A stretch of 64,000 bases of DNA from Undibacterium umbellatum (GCF_014284125.1 NZ_JACOFX010000002.1:806001-870000), one strand, 5' to 3'; positions 1 to 9,582 are shown, counted from the stretch's first letter. A program made the numbers and translations. Notes: a model not told the origin generated them from the letters alone.

Positions 1-91
1 CCGCCACGATCGTCATTAGGATGTGGTAGGTATCGGGCTTGACGTTTGCCTGTAAATAAACTTGAAACTGTTGCAAGGATTTAATATTCAT
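1..91 (-). CDS. Hypothetical protein, 5' end only
   Basis: An open frame starts with ATG at 91-89 and runs off the left edge of the window, giving about 30 residues that begin MNIKSLQQFQVYL and contain no stop. A continuous frame and ordinary codons are the only support. There is no strong Shine-Dalgarno, only GATGA close to the start. I do not recognise the family from this fragment. It lies downstream of, and in the same direction as, the CoA transferase gene, about 150 bases away. Confidence 0.4.
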   Translation of the reverse strand, partial: MNIKSLQQFQVYLQANVKPDTYHILMTIVA

Positions 92-198
92 TTCATCATA
101 CGCAGATGGCTAGGTGTGCTGTCAGCTTATCCTGCCAGTTGTCAGTTCCGTAGCCGGATAAGACAAAGGCAGTGTTTTTTGTCGTAAAGCCCGTCGAA

Positions 199-222
199 GC
201 TGGCGCGAGTTTTTGCGCCAGA
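199..222 (-). terminator. Possible weak terminator after CoA transferase gene
   Basis: A GC-rich inverted repeat, CTGGCGC and GCGCCAG around an AT-rich loop, sits about 20 bases past the stop codon of the CoA transferase on the minus strand. No clear run of T follows, so termination is plausible but not convincing. Confidence 0.3.
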
Positions 223-240
223 GCTTGGGCAGCCTATCTT

Positions 241-1482
241 TTAAATGATATTTTTGGTTTTCAATGCCTGTAATTGGTGGGCGTCATAACCCAGTACATC
301 AGTTAGCACCGTCTGGGTATGCTGCCCCAGCAATGGTGGCGCAGAGGAATAGGTAACCGGTGTTGCCGACAACTTCATCGGGCTGGCAACCAGCTTGACC
401 TGACCGGCGGTAGGGTGGGGCAGCTTGATCTGCATCTGGCGTGCCAGCACTTGCGGATCTTCAAACACTTCATTGAGTTTATTGATGGGGCCGCAAGGTA
501 CACCAGCTTCTTCCAGCATGCTGATCCATTCCTGCTTGCTCTTGAGCCTGACCATGTTGGCCAGGATAGGCACCAATACATCCCTGTGCTCTACGCGCTG
601 CGGGTTGGTGCTGAAACGCGGGTCATCTGCCAGTTCAGGCAAGCCACCTATTTGTACAAATTTTTTATACTGACCATCATTACCCGCTGCCACGATGATA
701 TGGCCGTCTGAGGTAGCAAAGGTTTGGTAGGGCACGATATTTTGGTGCGCATTGCCCCAGCGTTTGGGCGCATTGCCGCTGGCCAGATAGTTCATGTTCA
801 TATTGGCCAGCATGGCTACCTGTACGTCCAGCAAGGCCATGTCTATGTATTGGCCTTCACCTGTTCTGTCTCTGTGTGTCAGAGCAGCCATGACGGCGAT
901 TGTGGAATACATGCCCGTCATCAGGTCGGCAATCGCCACCCCGGCTTTTTGTGGGCCGCCACCTGGCAAGTCATCACGTTCACCTGTCAGTGACATGAAG
1001 CCGCCCATGCCTTGCACGATAAAGTCATAACCGGCGCGATGCGCGTACGGGCCGTCCTGGCCAAAGCCGGTGATGGAGCAATACACCAGGTCAGGCTTGA
1101 CCAGTTTCAATGATTCATAATCGAGGCCATATTTTTTTAACTGACCAACCTTGTAGTTTTCCAGCACCACATCGGACTTGGCCGCCAGTTCGCGAATAAT
1201 TTGCTGGCCCTCAGGCGTGGCTATGTCTACAGTAATGGCTTGCTTGCCACGGTTCGCGGCCAGGTAATAGGCTGCCTCTGTGGTGTTATTGCCTTCTGCA
1301 TCGCGCAAGTAAGGTGGCCCCCAGGTGCGAGTATCGTCGCCACTACCCGGCCTTTCGACCTTGATGACTTCTGCCCCCAGGTCGGCCAGGTTTTGTGCGC
1401 ACCAGGGACCAGCAAGCACCCGCGTCAAGTCAAGAACGCGGATATGGCCAAGTGCGGTTTTTTGTAGCGACGATGTCGACAT
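241..1482 (-). CDS. CaiB/BaiF (family III) CoA transferase
   Basis: This 413-residue protein is a full-length family III CoA transferase, an enzyme that moves CoA between carboxylic acids in the cytoplasm. The N-terminus has the family's RVLDLTRVLAGP segment followed by LGAEVIKVERP. The catalytic aspartate of this family (Asp169 in formyl-CoA transferase) corresponds to D186 in VAIADLMTGMYS. The ENYKVGQLKKYGLDY segment at about 109-122 is also typical. The start is supported by AGGA eight bases upstream. It is divergent from ugpQ with only 48 bases between the start codons, so their promoters must be packed together. The substrate pair cannot be told from sequence; succinyl-CoA or glutarate-type transferases are closest by eye. 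Confidence 0.93.
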   Translation of the reverse strand: MSTSSLQKTALGHIRVLDLTRVLAGPWCAQNLADLGAEVIKVERPGSGDDTRTWGPPYLRDAEGNNTTEAAYYLAANRGKQAITVDIATPEGQQIIRELAAKSDVVLENYKVGQLKKYGLDYESLKLVKPDLVYCSITGFGQDGPYAHRAGYDFIVQGMGGFMSLTGERDDLPGGGPQKAGVAIADLMTGMYSTIAVMAALTHRDRTGEGQYIDMALLDVQVAMLANMNMNYLASGNAPKRWGNAHQNIVPYQTFATSDGHIIVAAGNDGQYKKFVQIGGLPELADDPRFSTNPQRVEHRDVLVPILANMVRLKSKQEWISMLEEAGVPCGPINKLNEVFEDPQVLARQMQIKLPHPTAGQVKLVASPMKLSATPVTYSSAPPLLGQHTQTVLTDVLGYDAHQLQALKTKNII

Positions 1483-1530
1483 CTTAGATTATCCTATTAA
1501 TATTATTTATCTTCTTTTACGGAGAGCAAA

Positions 1531-2277
1531 ATGTGGCCCTATCCTAAAGTCATCGCCCACCGTGGTGGTGGAACTCTTGCGCCAGAAAATACCCTGGCAG
1601 CGATGCGTTGCGGATGGGAGCACGGTTTTGCCGCCGTGGAATTTGATGTCATGTTATCAAAGGATGGCGTCCCTGTGCTCATGCATGATCCTGAATTTGG
1701 CAGAACAGTGGCGGGTAATGGGCGCGTGGCAGACACTTTGGCAGCAGATTTGCAGAAGATGGATGTTGGCAAATGGTTTGCTGACAGTTTCAAAGCTGAG
1801 CCAGTACCTCTGTATGCGGAAGTAGTACGCTTTTGCCGCCAGCATGGCATCTGGATGAATGTGGAGGTCAAGCCTTCACCAGGAGCGGAAGAAGAAACGG
1901 GGCGTATCGTTGCAGAACAGACGCAAGCCCTGTTTGCTGATGTCGCGGTGGTTGATGCTCTGCATCTGCCGCTGTTCTCTTCCTTTTCATTTGCTGCCCT
2001 GATGGCAGCCAAGCATGCTGCACCCACCATTCCGCGCGGTTTTTTGATGGATAAAATCACCGATGACTGGAAGGCGCGCCTGCAGGAGCTGGCAGCACGG
2101 GCTTTGCACACCAACCACAAATACCTGACACAAGAGCAGGTGAGGGAAGTCAAAGATGCAGGCTACGGCGTGTTTTGTTATACCGTTAACACGCCAGAGC
2201 GGGCATCAGAAATGCTGCAATGGGGTGTCGATGCTTTTTGTACCGACAGGATAGATTTGATACCGGCAGATTTTTAA
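1531..2277 (+). CDS. ugpQ: Glycerophosphodiester phosphodiesterase
   Basis: This 248-residue cytoplasmic enzyme hydrolyses glycerophosphodiesters to glycerol-3-phosphate and an alcohol, recycling phospholipid head groups. The GDPD signature is complete: H10-R11-G12, E19-N20, the metal ligands E37 and D39 in VEFDV, H52-D53 in MHDP, and NVEVKP near residue 110 supplying a further acidic ligand. The C-terminus carries the usual VFCYTVN and WGVDAFCTD elements. There is no signal peptide, which fits the cytosolic UgpQ type rather than periplasmic GlpQ. GGAGA lies ahead of the ATG. No ugp transport genes are nearby, so it appears to be a stand-alone gene. Confidence 0.95.
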   Translation: MWPYPKVIAHRGGGTLAPENTLAAMRCGWEHGFAAVEFDVMLSKDGVPVLMHDPEFGRTVAGNGRVADTLAADLQKMDVGKWFADSFKAEPVPLYAEVVRFCRQHGIWMNVEVKPSPGAEEETGRIVAEQTQALFADVAVVDALHLPLFSSFSFAALMAAKHAAPTIPRGFLMDKITDDWKARLQELAARALHTNHKYLTQEQVREVKDAGYGVFCYTVNTPERASEMLQWGVDAFCTDRIDLIPADF

Positions 2278-2428
2278 AATTCTTTGAGGAAAGAATATAG
2301 TTACGAGTGCTTACACCGATTACATTTTCTTTGTCATCGGAATAAATCCGGATTTCGTTATTGCCGCATGGGCAGTGTGCTCATGCTACACAATCATTTA
2401 GCTCAGATCATTCTTTAGAGGAACAACC

Positions 2429-2749
2429 ATGAAATCCATCAAATTTACTGCTGCCCTAATCGCTACACTCATCGCTGGTTCCGTTTTCGCGCAAACCAAC
2501 ACCCCGAATATTGATAAACGCCAGGAAGTGCAGCAAAAGCGTATTGCCAAAGGTATGGAAAGTGGTGCTTTGACTGCGCAAGAAGCCGCCAATCTGGAAA
2601 AACGTGAAGCCAAGATTGAAGCCGACAAGCAAGCAGCCAAAGCGGACGGTGTCGTCACCAAGGCTGAGCGTGCCAAGCTGCAACATGAAGAAAACCGGGC
2701 CAGCAAAAAGATACGGAATAAAAAACACAATGCCAATGTTGCTGGTTAA
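2429..2749 (+). CDS. Small secreted Lys/Ala-rich protein
   Basis: A 106-residue protein with a clear Sec signal peptide: basic MKSIK, hydrophobic AALIATLIAGSV, and a likely cleavage after FA at residue 21. The mature part is highly charged and helical. It contains two related stretches, SGALTAQEAANLEKREAKI and ADGVVTKAERAKLQHEE, which look like a degenerate tandem repeat of about 25 residues with an EF-hand-like acidic turn. Similar short proteins are common and uncharacterised in betaproteobacteria, and I assign no function. AGGAAC precedes the ATG and an excellent intrinsic terminator follows at 2771, so it is probably monocistronic. Confidence 0.85.
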   Translation: MKSIKFTAALIATLIAGSVFAQTNTPNIDKRQEVQQKRIAKGMESGALTAQEAANLEKREAKIEADKQAAKADGVVTKAERAKLQHEENRASKKIRNKKHNANVAG

Positions 2750-2770
2750 GCTGAAACATCTTTAAAATTA

Positions 2771-2801
2771 AGTCGCCAGTTGCGCTGGCGACTTTGTTTT
2801 T
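2771..2801 (+). terminator. Intrinsic terminator
   Basis: A perfect 9-bp stem, AGTCGCCAG paired with CTGGCGACT around TTGCG, is followed by TTTGTTTTT. It ends the transcript of the small secreted protein. Confidence 0.9.
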
Positions 2802-2910
2802 GTAAAAAGACAATCATATTCTTTGCGTATCGCTGCGGCAATCACTCCTGGTGATAACGATAAAACAACAATAGAATCACAAAAATATAAACTGGCTTTC
2901 TCCTGATTTT

Positions 2911-2934
2911 CTCTGTGTCTCTGTGCCTCTGTGT
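2911..2934. repeat. Tandem octamer repeat, widespread intergenic motif type
   Basis: Three head-to-tail copies of CTCTGTG(T/C) are followed by TTGAGAG. On the minus strand this reads as the peptide string NTEAQRHREN, which I recall from spurious ORFs at intergenic repeats in many unrelated bacterial genomes. It lies between the terminator at 2771 and the alaS promoter region and encodes nothing credible. Confidence 0.5.
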
Positions 2935-3022
2935 TGAGAGGTCTTCTATTTTTAAGCAAATTTTTTAATAAACTTGCTTGTCTGCTACCAGTCAGCATAG
3001 ATATCGAGCTGAATTTATACCG

Positions 3023-3028
3023 TATAAT
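3023..3028 (+). promoter_or_regulatory. Candidate -10 element for alaS
   Basis: A perfect TATAAT lies 40 bases before the alaS ATG. No good -35 hexamer is found at 16-18 bases upstream, so this is only a candidate. Confidence 0.35.
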
Positions 3029-3067
3029 CAGAAGCTACACCCATTTTTCAGCTTAGAACCATCATTT

Positions 3068-5680
3068 ATGAACTCGTCAGAAATCCGCGATAAATTCCTC
3101 AGCTTTTTCGAATCCAAGGGCCATACCCGTGTGCGCTCTTCCAGCCTGATACCCGGCAATGATCCTACTTTGTTGTTCACCAACTCCGGTATGGTGCAGT
3201 TCAAGGATGTGTTTCTCGGGCAGGACAAACGTGCCTACACCCGTGCCACGACAGCGCAACGCAGTGTACGTGCCGGCGGTAAACATAATGATCTGGAAAA
3301 TGTGGGTTACACCGCGCGTCACCACACTTTCTTTGAAATGCTGGGCAATTTCTCTTTCGGCGATTATTTCAAGAAAGATGCGATTCACTACGCCTGGGAA
3401 TTGCTGACCTCAGTCTATGGCTTGCCAAAAGACAAGCTGACTGTCACCGTCTATCAGGAAGATGATGAAGCCTACGATATCTGGAAAAACGAAATTGGCG
3501 TACCGGTAGAACGCATTATCCGCATCGGTGACAACAAAGGTGCACGTTATGCATCCGACAATTTCTGGCAAATGGCTGACACTGGCCCTTGCGGCCCTTG
3601 TACCGAAATTTTCTACGACCACGGCCCGGAAATCTGGGGCGGCCCTCCAGGCTCACCAGATGAGGACGGCGACCGTTTTATTGAAATCTGGAACCTGGTA
3701 TTCATGCAGTTCAACAAGGATGAAGCAGGTGTCCTGAATCCTTTGCCTAAACCATGCGTGGATACCGGCATGGGTCTGGAACGTCTGTCTGCGGTCTTGC
3801 AGCATGTACATTCCAACTATGAAATCGATACTTTCCAGAACCTGATCAAGGCAGCTGCGCGTGAAACTGGCTGTACGGATCTGGAAAACAATTCCCTGCG
3901 CGTGATTGCTGATCATATCCGCTGCGCTTGTTTCTTGATCGTTGATGGCATCATCCCGGGCAATGAAGGCCGTGGTTATGTGCTGCGCCGCATTACCCGC
4001 CGCGCCTTGCGTCATGGTCACAAGCTGGGTCAAAGCCAGCCTTTCTTCTACAAGCTGGTACCTGATCTGGTCAAGGAAATGGGTGTTGCCTATCCTGAGC
4101 TGGCTGAAGCGGGTGAGCGTGTTGCTCAAGTATTGAAGCAGGAAGAAGAGCGTTTTGGAGAAACGCTGGAACACGGCATGAAGATTTTGGAAGCCGCTCT
4201 TGCCAAAGACAGCAAAAATCTGGATGGCAGGACAGCTTTCACTTTGTATGATACCTATGGCTTCCCGCTGGACCTGACAGCAGATATCTGCCGTGAGCGC
4301 GAGGTTGTACTGGATGAAGCTGGTTTTAACGTAGCGATGGAAGAGCAGCGCACGAATTCACGCGAAGGCGGCAAATTCAAGATGGCTGCTGCAATGGAAT
4401 ACAGCGGCGACAAAACCAAATTCGTCGGCTACGATCAATTGCAACATGAAGCCAAGGTTGTAGCCTTGTATGTCGATGGCAGCGCCGTCAACGAAATCAA
4501 GGCTGGCCAGCAAGCTGTCGTCGTGCTCGATACTACACCTTTCTATGCTGAATCAGGTGGTCAGGCTGGCGATTCCGGTGTACTGGTGACAGCAGATGGT
4601 ACGGTGTTTGAAGTCAGTGACACGCTGAAAGTACAAGCCGATGTATTCGGCCACCATGGTGTTTTGAAATCAGGCAGTCTCAACCTGGCACAAGGCCTCA
4701 AAGCTGAAGTGAATGCAGAAATCCGCGCACAAACCATGCGCAATCACTCTGCCACGCATCTGATGCACAAGGCCTTGCGTGAAGTATTGGGCAGCCATGT
4801 TGCACAAAAAGGTTCGCTGGTGGATGTGGAAAAAACCCGTTTCGATTTTAGCCACAATGGCCCTATGACTGCCGATGAAATCCGTCAGGTAGAAACCATC
4901 GTCAACCGTGAAATTCTGGCGAACGCCGCAACTCAGGCGCAAGTCATGGGATATGACGACGCGGTCAAGCATGGTGCGATGGCATTGTTTGGCGAAAAAT
5001 ATGGCGATGAAGTGCGCGTACTCGACATCGGTACTTCGCGTGAGCTGTGCGGTGGTACTCACGTATCCCGTACTGGTGATATCGGCCTGTTCAAGATCGT
5101 TGCTGAAGGTGGCGTGGCTGCCGGTATCCGTCGTGTAGAAGCCGTGACTGGTGAAGTTGCATTGGCACTGGTACAAAATCTGAACAGCCGTATCAATGAA
5201 GCTGCAGCGGCCCTGAAAACCCAGCCAGAAGAACTGACGCTGCGCATCGGCCAGGTGCAGGATCATGTCAAGGCTTTGGAAAAAGAGCTGGCAACACTGA
5301 AATCCAAAATGGCTTCCAGCCAGGGCGATGATCTGGTGAACCAGGCAGTGGATGTCAAAGGCATCAAGGTGCTGGCAGCAACGCTGGAAGGCGCTGATGT
5401 GACAGCCCTGCGCGAAACCATGGACAAGCTCAAGGACAAGCTGAAAACAGCCGCTATCGTGCTGGCAGCGGTCAATGACGGCAAGGTCAGCCTGATTGCC
5501 GGTGTGACTGCGGACAGCACATCCAAAGTCAAGGCGGGTGATCTGGTCAATTTCGTGGCGCAGCAAGTTGGCGGCAAAGGTGGTGGCCGTCCTGACATGG
5601 CGCAAGCGGGTGGTACTGATGCCAGTGGCCTGGCAAAAGCCTTGGAGGGTGTGACTGAATGGGTAACTTCACGTCTATGA
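3068..5680 (+). CDS. alaS: Alanine--tRNA ligase
   Basis: This 870-residue class II synthetase charges tRNA-Ala and edits mischarged Ser/Gly; E. coli AlaRS has 876 residues. The start ATG at 3068 gives the canonical N-terminus [19 protein letters not shown]. The catalytic core includes [17 protein letters not shown]. The editing domain has its zinc-binding residues H560 and H564 (HSATH) and C661 and H665 (CGGTH), almost in register with the E. coli positions. The C-terminal C-Ala domain ends with [11 protein letters not shown]. An in-frame TTG at 2978 would extend the frame by 30 residues but lacks homology. The stop codon overlaps the start region of the next gene, so alaS and the GNAT gene are translationally close. 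Confidence 0.98.
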   Translation: MNSSEIRDKFLSFFESKGHTRVRSSSLIPGNDPTLLFTNSGMVQFKDVFLGQDKRAYTRATTAQRSVRAGGKHNDLENVGYTARHHTFFEMLGNFSFGDYFKKDAIHYAWELLTSVYGLPKDKLTVTVYQEDDEAYDIWKNEIGVPVERIIRIGDNKGARYASDNFWQMADTGPCGPCTEIFYDHGPEIWGGPPGSPDEDGDRFIEIWNLVFMQFNKDEAGVLNPLPKPCVDTGMGLERLSAVLQHVHSNYEIDTFQNLIKAAARETGCTDLENNSLRVIADHIRCACFLIVDGIIPGNEGRGYVLRRITRRALRHGHKLGQSQPFFYKLVPDLVKEMGVAYPELAEAGERVAQVLKQEEERFGETLEHGMKILEAALAKDSKNLDGRTAFTLYDTYGFPLDLTADICREREVVLDEAGFNVAMEEQRTNSREGGKFKMAAAMEYSGDKTKFVGYDQLQHEAKVVALYVDGSAVNEIKAGQQAVVVLDTTPFYAESGGQAGDSGVLVTADGTVFEVSDTLKVQADVFGHHGVLKSGSLNLAQGLKAEVNAEIRAQTMRNHSATHLMHKALREVLGSHVAQKGSLVDVEKTRFDFSHNGPMTADEIRQVETIVNREILANAATQAQVMGYDDAVKHGAMALFGEKYGDEVRVLDIGTSRELCGGTHVSRTGDIGLFKIVAEGGVAAGIRRVEAVTGEVALALVQNLNSRINEAAAALKTQPEELTLRIGQVQDHVKALEKELATLKSKMASSQGDDLVNQAVDVKGIKVLAATLEGADVTALRETMDKLKDKLKTAAIVLAAVNDGKVSLIAGVTADSTSKVKAGDLVNFVAQQVGGKGGGRPDMAQAGGTDASGLAKALEGVTEWVTSRL

Positions 5681-6195
5681 TACACATACGTCGCGCTGAA
5701 ATTTCAGATGCGGCCCAGTTGCAAAGGGTGTTCGCCAGTGGCGGCACCTATGCAGGTACTTTGCAATTGCCACATCCCTCTCTGGAGATGTGGCAGGAAC
5801 GGCTGGAAAAGACCGATCCCAAGGACACCAGGCTGGTCGCCATCTATGATGGCGTGGTGGTTGGTTCAGCCAGCCTGCATCTGGAAAAGCCGCAAAGGCG
5901 GCAGCATGTCGCCAGCCTCGGCATGGGGGTGGCCGACTCTTTTACTGGCCGCGGAATAGGCACTGCGCTGCTGACAGAGTTGCTGAATTTGTCAGATAAC
6001 TGGCTCAATATCCTGCGTCTGGAGTTGACCGTGTTTTGTGATAATACTGCCGCCATCCATCTGTATAAAAAATTTGGTTTCGAAAAAGAAGGCATGATGC
6101 GCGCGCATGCTTTTCGTAATGGTCAGTATGTCGATAGTTATGCCATGGCGCGCCTGCATCCCAAACAGGCGATGATACCGCTGAGGGAAACCTGA
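5659..6195 (+). CDS. yhhY: GNAT acetyltransferase, YhhY/AaaT-like
   Basis: A 178-residue GNAT-fold N-acetyltransferase that closely resembles E. coli YhhY (AaaT), which acetylates free amino acids. Shared segments include [18 protein letters not shown] and [18 protein letters not shown], and the acetyl-CoA binding loop is [15 protein letters not shown] sits nine bases before the ATG at 5659, inside the alaS coding frame, so I use that start. ATG at 5677 would give the more usual N-terminus MIHIRR and an ATGA overlap with the alaS stop, and is a real alternative. It overlaps alaS by 22 bases and is followed after 7 bases by the NUDIX gene, so the three probably form an operon. Confidence 0.88.
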   Translation: MGNFTSMIHIRRAEISDAAQLQRVFASGGTYAGTLQLPHPSLEMWQERLEKTDPKDTRLVAIYDGVVVGSASLHLEKPQRRQHVASLGMGVADSFTGRGIGTALLTELLNLSDNWLNILRLELTVFCDNTAAIHLYKKFGFEKEGMMRAHAFRNGQYVDSYAMARLHPKQAMIPLRET

Positions 6196-6202
6196 GGTCA
6201 GC

Positions 6203-6721
6203 ATGGAAATAAAGTTTTGCCCGGTTTGCGCAACATCATTGATAGAACGTGCAGATGAACAAGAAGCAGGCAAGCTCAGACTGGCTTGCCCTGAAGGCCA
6301 CTGGACCCATTGGGACAACCCCTTGCCTGTGCTGGCTGCCCTGGTCGAATTTGAAGGCAAAATACTGCTGGCCCGCAATGCAGCGTGGCCAGAAAATACC
6401 TTTGCCCTCATCACAGGATTCATGGAACGCGGTGAAACCCCCGAGCAGGGCGTGGCGCGCGAGCTCAAGGAAGAAACCAATCTCGATGCAGATGAAGTGA
6501 CACTGATCGGCGTCTATGAATTCATTCGCAAGAATGAGCTCATCATTGCTTATCACGTCAAGGCATCGGGCACGGTCAGCCTGTCACCGGAATTGCTGGA
6601 ATACCGCCTCATAGAACCGGAAAAACTCCGTCCCTGGAATGCTGGTACCGGTCACGCCATGGCAGACTGGATGCGCCAGCGTGGCCTGGAGCCAGTTTAT
6701 CGTGAATGGGAAAGTAAATAA
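6203..6721 (+). CDS. NUDIX hydrolase with zinc ribbon
   Basis: A 172-residue NUDIX pyrophosphohydrolase. The N-terminus carries a zinc-ribbon pattern (C6, C9, C29 and H33). The NUDIX box spans residues 72-94: G72, E78, R86-E87, E90-E91. The box is intact, so the enzyme should be active on a nucleoside-diphosphate-linked substrate, but the substrate cannot be read from sequence. The zinc ribbon recalls NADH pyrophosphatase NudC, yet the protein is much shorter and lacks the NudC signature downstream of the box. It is separated from the GNAT gene by 7 bases, which suggests co-transcription. Confidence 0.92.
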   Translation: MEIKFCPVCATSLIERADEQEAGKLRLACPEGHWTHWDNPLPVLAALVEFEGKILLARNAAWPENTFALITGFMERGETPEQGVARELKEETNLDADEVTLIGVYEFIRKNELIIAYHVKASGTVSLSPELLEYRLIEPEKLRPWNAGTGHAMADWMRQRGLEPVYREWESK

Positions 6722-7053
6722 GTTTTTTTTGCAATGCAAACAAGGCTTGTAGTTTGGAATAAGAATTGGTGGCTAATTCATGCTGCAATGCAATTAAAAG
6801 GCAGTTTTACAATTGTTTTGATGAAATATCTGGATTTAGTAAGTCAACAGTAAGTTTAGTGACTAAGATGAGAGCAGTCGATATAAAAGAATAATTCTTT
6901 GTTCCGCACTATTTCAGTGCAGAAACTTTCTAAAATAATTGCTCTTTTGTTGTTAGTCTGTTGCGACGCACCATACGAATGAAAATTCCGGTAGAATTGG
7001 TGCATTAATTGTAGAGCGTATGTGCTTACTCAATTTGTATTACTGGGAAAATC
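6722..7053. other. Intergenic region, 332 bases
   Basis: AT-rich DNA between the NUDIX and TusA-like genes. I see no coding frame, tRNA or clear terminator. A short dyad, GCACCA at 6968 and TGGTGC at 6998, lies before the TusA-like gene and could mark its promoter or operator. No good sigma-70 pair was identified. Confidence 0.4.
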
Positions 7054-7281
7054 ATGCAATTCAATAAAGAACTGGATGCACGCGGACTGAACTGTCCTCT
7101 TCCAATTTTAAAAACCAAGAAGGCGCTGGCCGAAATGCTCACTGGTGAAGTGTTGCATGTGCTGGCGACTGATCCTGGTTCGGTAAGGGACTTCAAGGCC
7201 TTTTCCAAGCAAACCGGCAATGAGCTGTTGTCGCATCAGGAAAACAGCAAAGAGTTTGAGTACTTCATCAAACGCAAATAA
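7054..7281 (+). CDS. TusA/SirA-family sulfur carrier protein
   Basis: A 75-residue protein of the TusA/SirA/YedF family, small cytoplasmic carriers that hold sulfur as a persulfide on a conserved Cys. The diagnostic CPxP motif is present as C14-P-L-P in LDARGLNCPLPILKTKKAL. The rest fits the two-layer alpha/beta fold, with ATDPGSVRDFKAF in the middle. Length matches the family. It stands alone between a 332-base gap and a strong terminator. Without tusBCDE nearby, a role in tRNA thiolation cannot be separated from one in sulfur trafficking to other acceptors. Confidence 0.93.
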   Translation: MQFNKELDARGLNCPLPILKTKKALAEMLTGEVLHVLATDPGSVRDFKAFSKQTGNELLSHQENSKEFEYFIKRK

Positions 7282-7330
7282 GCCAAATAGTTTGTTCAGC
7301 TTGCTTACCCGCCGGCAAAGCAGCGCAAGA

Positions 7331-7358
7331 AAACCCGCACTCTGTTGCGGGTTTTTTC
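7331..7358 (+). terminator. Intrinsic terminator after TusA-like gene
   Basis: AAACCCGCA and TGCGGGTTT form a 9-bp stem around CTCTGT, followed by an uninterrupted T run. This is a strong rho-independent terminator. Confidence 0.93.
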
Positions 7359-7542
7359 GTTTCTATATTTTAGTTTCTCTATAATTTCCCTGTTATTTGT
7401 CATTTATCTCCCATTTAAATATGACTTGAATTGGCCTTATAGGCTTTCTTCGGCGTATTGGATTAGGCATTCTGCTCTAGTGGTAAAGTGGATTAAAAAG
7501 AACGCTCGTGCTAAATTGTGCAAAATCTTGATGTTTTCGTTT

Positions 7543-7548
7543 TATAAT
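7543..7548 (+). promoter_or_regulatory. Candidate -10 element for etfBA
   Basis: A perfect TATAAT. A TTGTGC at 7516 is too far upstream (21-base spacer), so the assignment rests on the -10 alone. Confidence 0.3.
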
Positions 7549-7609
7549 CAATAGAATTTACGTATACGTCAATTTGCAGGTGCGAAAGCGCAGTAATATG
7601 AGAGACTTG

Positions 7610-7642
7610 ATTGAGTAACAGACCTGTAAGGTCATACTCAAT
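7610..7642 (+). promoter_or_regulatory. Nested dyad in etfB leader
   Basis: Outer arms ATTGAGTA and TACTCAAT are perfect 8-base complements, and inner arms GACCT and AGGTC flank GTA. It could be an operator or an RNA stem-loop. There is no T run, so it is not an intrinsic terminator. Confidence 0.5.
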
Positions 7643-7770
7643 GTAGAAGCTCTGCACGTTTTCTTTCTTGCAACCAAAATGATGGAACGTCAGGCAGCAA
7701 ATTTTTTAGTATCAAGCTTTAACATTCGTATCAATTCGGTATTCCCCAATTAGCTCATAAAGGCAGAACT

Positions 7771-8523
7771 ATGAAAGTCCTGGTACCAGTCAAACGCGTC
7801 GTCGATTACAACGTCAAAGTACGTGTTAAATCTGATGGCTCTGGCGTTGATATCGCCAACGTTAAAATGTCCATGAACCCATTTGATGAAATCGCTGTTG
7901 AAGAGGCGACTCGTTTGAAAGAAGCGGGCGTAGTGACAGAAGTTATCGCTGTTTCTTGTGGCGTGGCGCAATGCCAGGAAACCCTGCGTACTGCCATGGC
8001 GATTGGTGCTGACCGTGGCATCCTGGTCGAAAGCGATGCAGAACTGCAACCGCTGGCCGTCGCCAAATTGCTCAAGGCACTGGCTGATAAAGAGCAACCA
8101 CAACTGATCATACTCGGCAAACAGGCAATTGATGATGACAGTAACCAGACTGGTCAGATGCTGGCAGCCCTGCTGGGTTGGCCACAGGCGACTTTCGCAT
8201 CTAAAGTCACGGTTGCAGATGGTAAAGCCACAGTGACTCGTGAAGTAGACGGCGGCCTGGAAACACTGTCACTGACACTGCCAGCCATCATCACTACAGA
8301 CTTGCGCTTGAATGAGCCACGTTATGTGACTTTGCCCAACATCATGAAGGCCAAGAAAAAACAATTGGACAACGTCAAGCCAGCAGACCTGGGTGTAGAC
8401 GTTGCTTCCCGCGTCAAGACTCTGAAAGTCACTGAGCCGGCAAAACGCAGCGCCGGTATCAAAGTACCTGACGTGGCGACTCTGGTTGCCAAGTTGCGCA
8501 ATGAAGCCAAGGTAATTGGCTGA
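7771..8523 (+). CDS. etfB: Electron transfer flavoprotein beta subunit
   Basis: A 250-residue ETF beta subunit, the AMP-binding half of the soluble FAD heterodimer that carries electrons from acyl-CoA dehydrogenases to ETF-ubiquinone oxidoreductase. Family hallmarks are [14 protein letters not shown] at the N-terminus, [30 protein letters not shown] and the C-terminal [10 protein letters not shown] region. AAAGGCAG precedes the ATG. etfA follows after 88 bases and an acyl-CoA dehydrogenase comes next, so the cluster forms a complete dehydrogenase plus electron-carrier set. Confidence 0.97.
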   Translation: MKVLVPVKRVVDYNVKVRVKSDGSGVDIANVKMSMNPFDEIAVEEATRLKEAGVVTEVIAVSCGVAQCQETLRTAMAIGADRGILVESDAELQPLAVAKLLKALADKEQPQLIILGKQAIDDDSNQTGQMLAALLGWPQATFASKVTVADGKATVTREVDGGLETLSLTLPAIITTDLRLNEPRYVTLPNIMKAKKKQLDNVKPADLGVDVASRVKTLKVTEPAKRSAGIKVPDVATLVAKLRNEAKVIG

Positions 8524-8611
8524 TAGTTTTCAGTTTTCATAAAGACAGAATTTAAGAATAATTTTTGTTGCTGGGATATTGACCCTGACAACACATCAAG
8601 TGGAAGACATC

Positions 8612-9541
8612 ATGACTACACTCGTCATCGCTGAACACGACAACGCTAGCCTCAAAGGCAGCACATTGAATACCGTAACTGCAGCTGCACAATGCGGCGC
8701 AGATGTGCACGTACTGGTTGCTGGCCACAACGCTGGCGCAGCAGCGCAAGCCGCAGCACAAATCGCTGGCGTCAGCAAAGTATTACATGCAGATGCAGCG
8801 CATTTTGCTGATGGCCTGGCGGAAAACATTGCTGAGCAGGTATTGGCAATCGCCTCTGGCTATAGCCATATCCTGGCACCGGCAACTGCCTATGGCAAAA
8901 ACATTTTGCCACGCGTTGCTGCCAAGCTCGACGTATCGCAAATTTCTGAAATCACCAAGGTAGATAGCCCTGACACTTTCGAGCGTCCTATCTATGCTGG
9001 CAATGCCATCGCCACTGTGCAATCGACGGACGCGATCAAGGTCATCACTGTACGTACGACAGGTTTTGATGCTGCTGCCAATGGTGGTTCTGCTGCTGTG
9101 GAAACTGTTGCTGCTGTTGCTGACTCTGGCAAATCTGCTTTCGTTTCGCGCGAAGTGGCCAAGTCTGACCGTCCTGAGCTGACCGCTGCGAAAGTCATCG
9201 TTTCCGGAGGCCGTGGCATGGGTTCTGGCGACAACTTCAAGATTCTGGAACCGCTGGCTGACAAGCTGGGTGCAGCCATGGGTGCATCCCGCGCTGCGGT
9301 GGATGCCGGTTTTGTACCGAATGACTGGCAAGTTGGCCAAACAGGCAAAATCGTTGCTCCTACGCTGTATATCGCCGTGGGTATCTCTGGCGCGATCCAG
9401 CATCTGGCTGGTATGAAAGATTCCAAAACCATCGTGGCTATCAACAAAGATCCGGAAGCACCGATCTTCTCAGTTGCGGATTACGGCATTGTTGGCGATC
9501 TGTTTGATATCGTTCCACAATTGGTAGCTGAATTAGGTTAA
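8612..9541 (+). CDS. etfA: Electron transfer flavoprotein alpha subunit
   Basis: A 309-residue ETF alpha subunit, which binds the redox-active FAD. The start at 8612 ([11 protein letters not shown]) is the family N-terminus; the longer frame from 8579 begins at a non-ATG codon and adds unrelated residues. The C-terminal FAD domain has the signature stretches [12 protein letters not shown], the [10 protein letters not shown] region, [10 protein letters not shown] and [11 protein letters not shown]. It partners with EtfB encoded just upstream. The region after the stop holds an unusual terminator-like structure before the dehydrogenase gene. Confidence 0.97.
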   Translation: MTTLVIAEHDNASLKGSTLNTVTAAAQCGADVHVLVAGHNAGAAAQAAAQIAGVSKVLHADAAHFADGLAENIAEQVLAIASGYSHILAPATAYGKNILPRVAAKLDVSQISEITKVDSPDTFERPIYAGNAIATVQSTDAIKVITVRTTGFDAAANGGSAAVETVAAVADSGKSAFVSREVAKSDRPELTAAKVIVSGGRGMGSGDNFKILEPLADKLGAAMGASRAAVDAGFVPNDWQVGQTGKIVAPTLYIAVGISGAIQHLAGMKDSKTIVAINKDPEAPIFSVADYGIVGDLFDIVPQLVAELG

Positions 9542-9582
9542 TAATCTATTGTAATTTGTTGGTCGCCACGGCGGCCTGATGG

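Larger units (their letters stand above)
7282..7770. other. Intergenic region upstream of etfB, 489 bases
   Basis: Contains the terminator at 7331, a perfect TATAAT at 7543-7548 without a well-spaced -35, and the two-part dyad at 7610-7642. A 69-residue TTG-initiated frame at 7345 starts inside the terminator and is not credible. The dyad lies about 130 bases before etfB and would be in its 5' untranslated leader if transcription starts near 7555. Confidence 0.5.

Noticed and set aside
2768..2998. 76-codon minus-strand frame containing NTEAQRHREN
   Set aside because: It reads through a terminator and a tandem repeat; this peptide string is a known type of false ORF.
2978..3067. 30-residue N-terminal extension of AlaRS
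   Set aside because: Non-ATG start, no homology to AlaRS N-termini, and the ATG at 3068 gives the exact family start.
4670..5605. 311-residue minus-strand frame opposite alaS
   Set aside because: Antisense shadow of a highly conserved gene, with no recognisable motif.
7345..7554. 69-codon hydrophobic frame after the TusA-like gene
   Set aside because: It begins at TTG inside the intrinsic terminator hairpin and owes its hydrophobicity to T-rich DNA.
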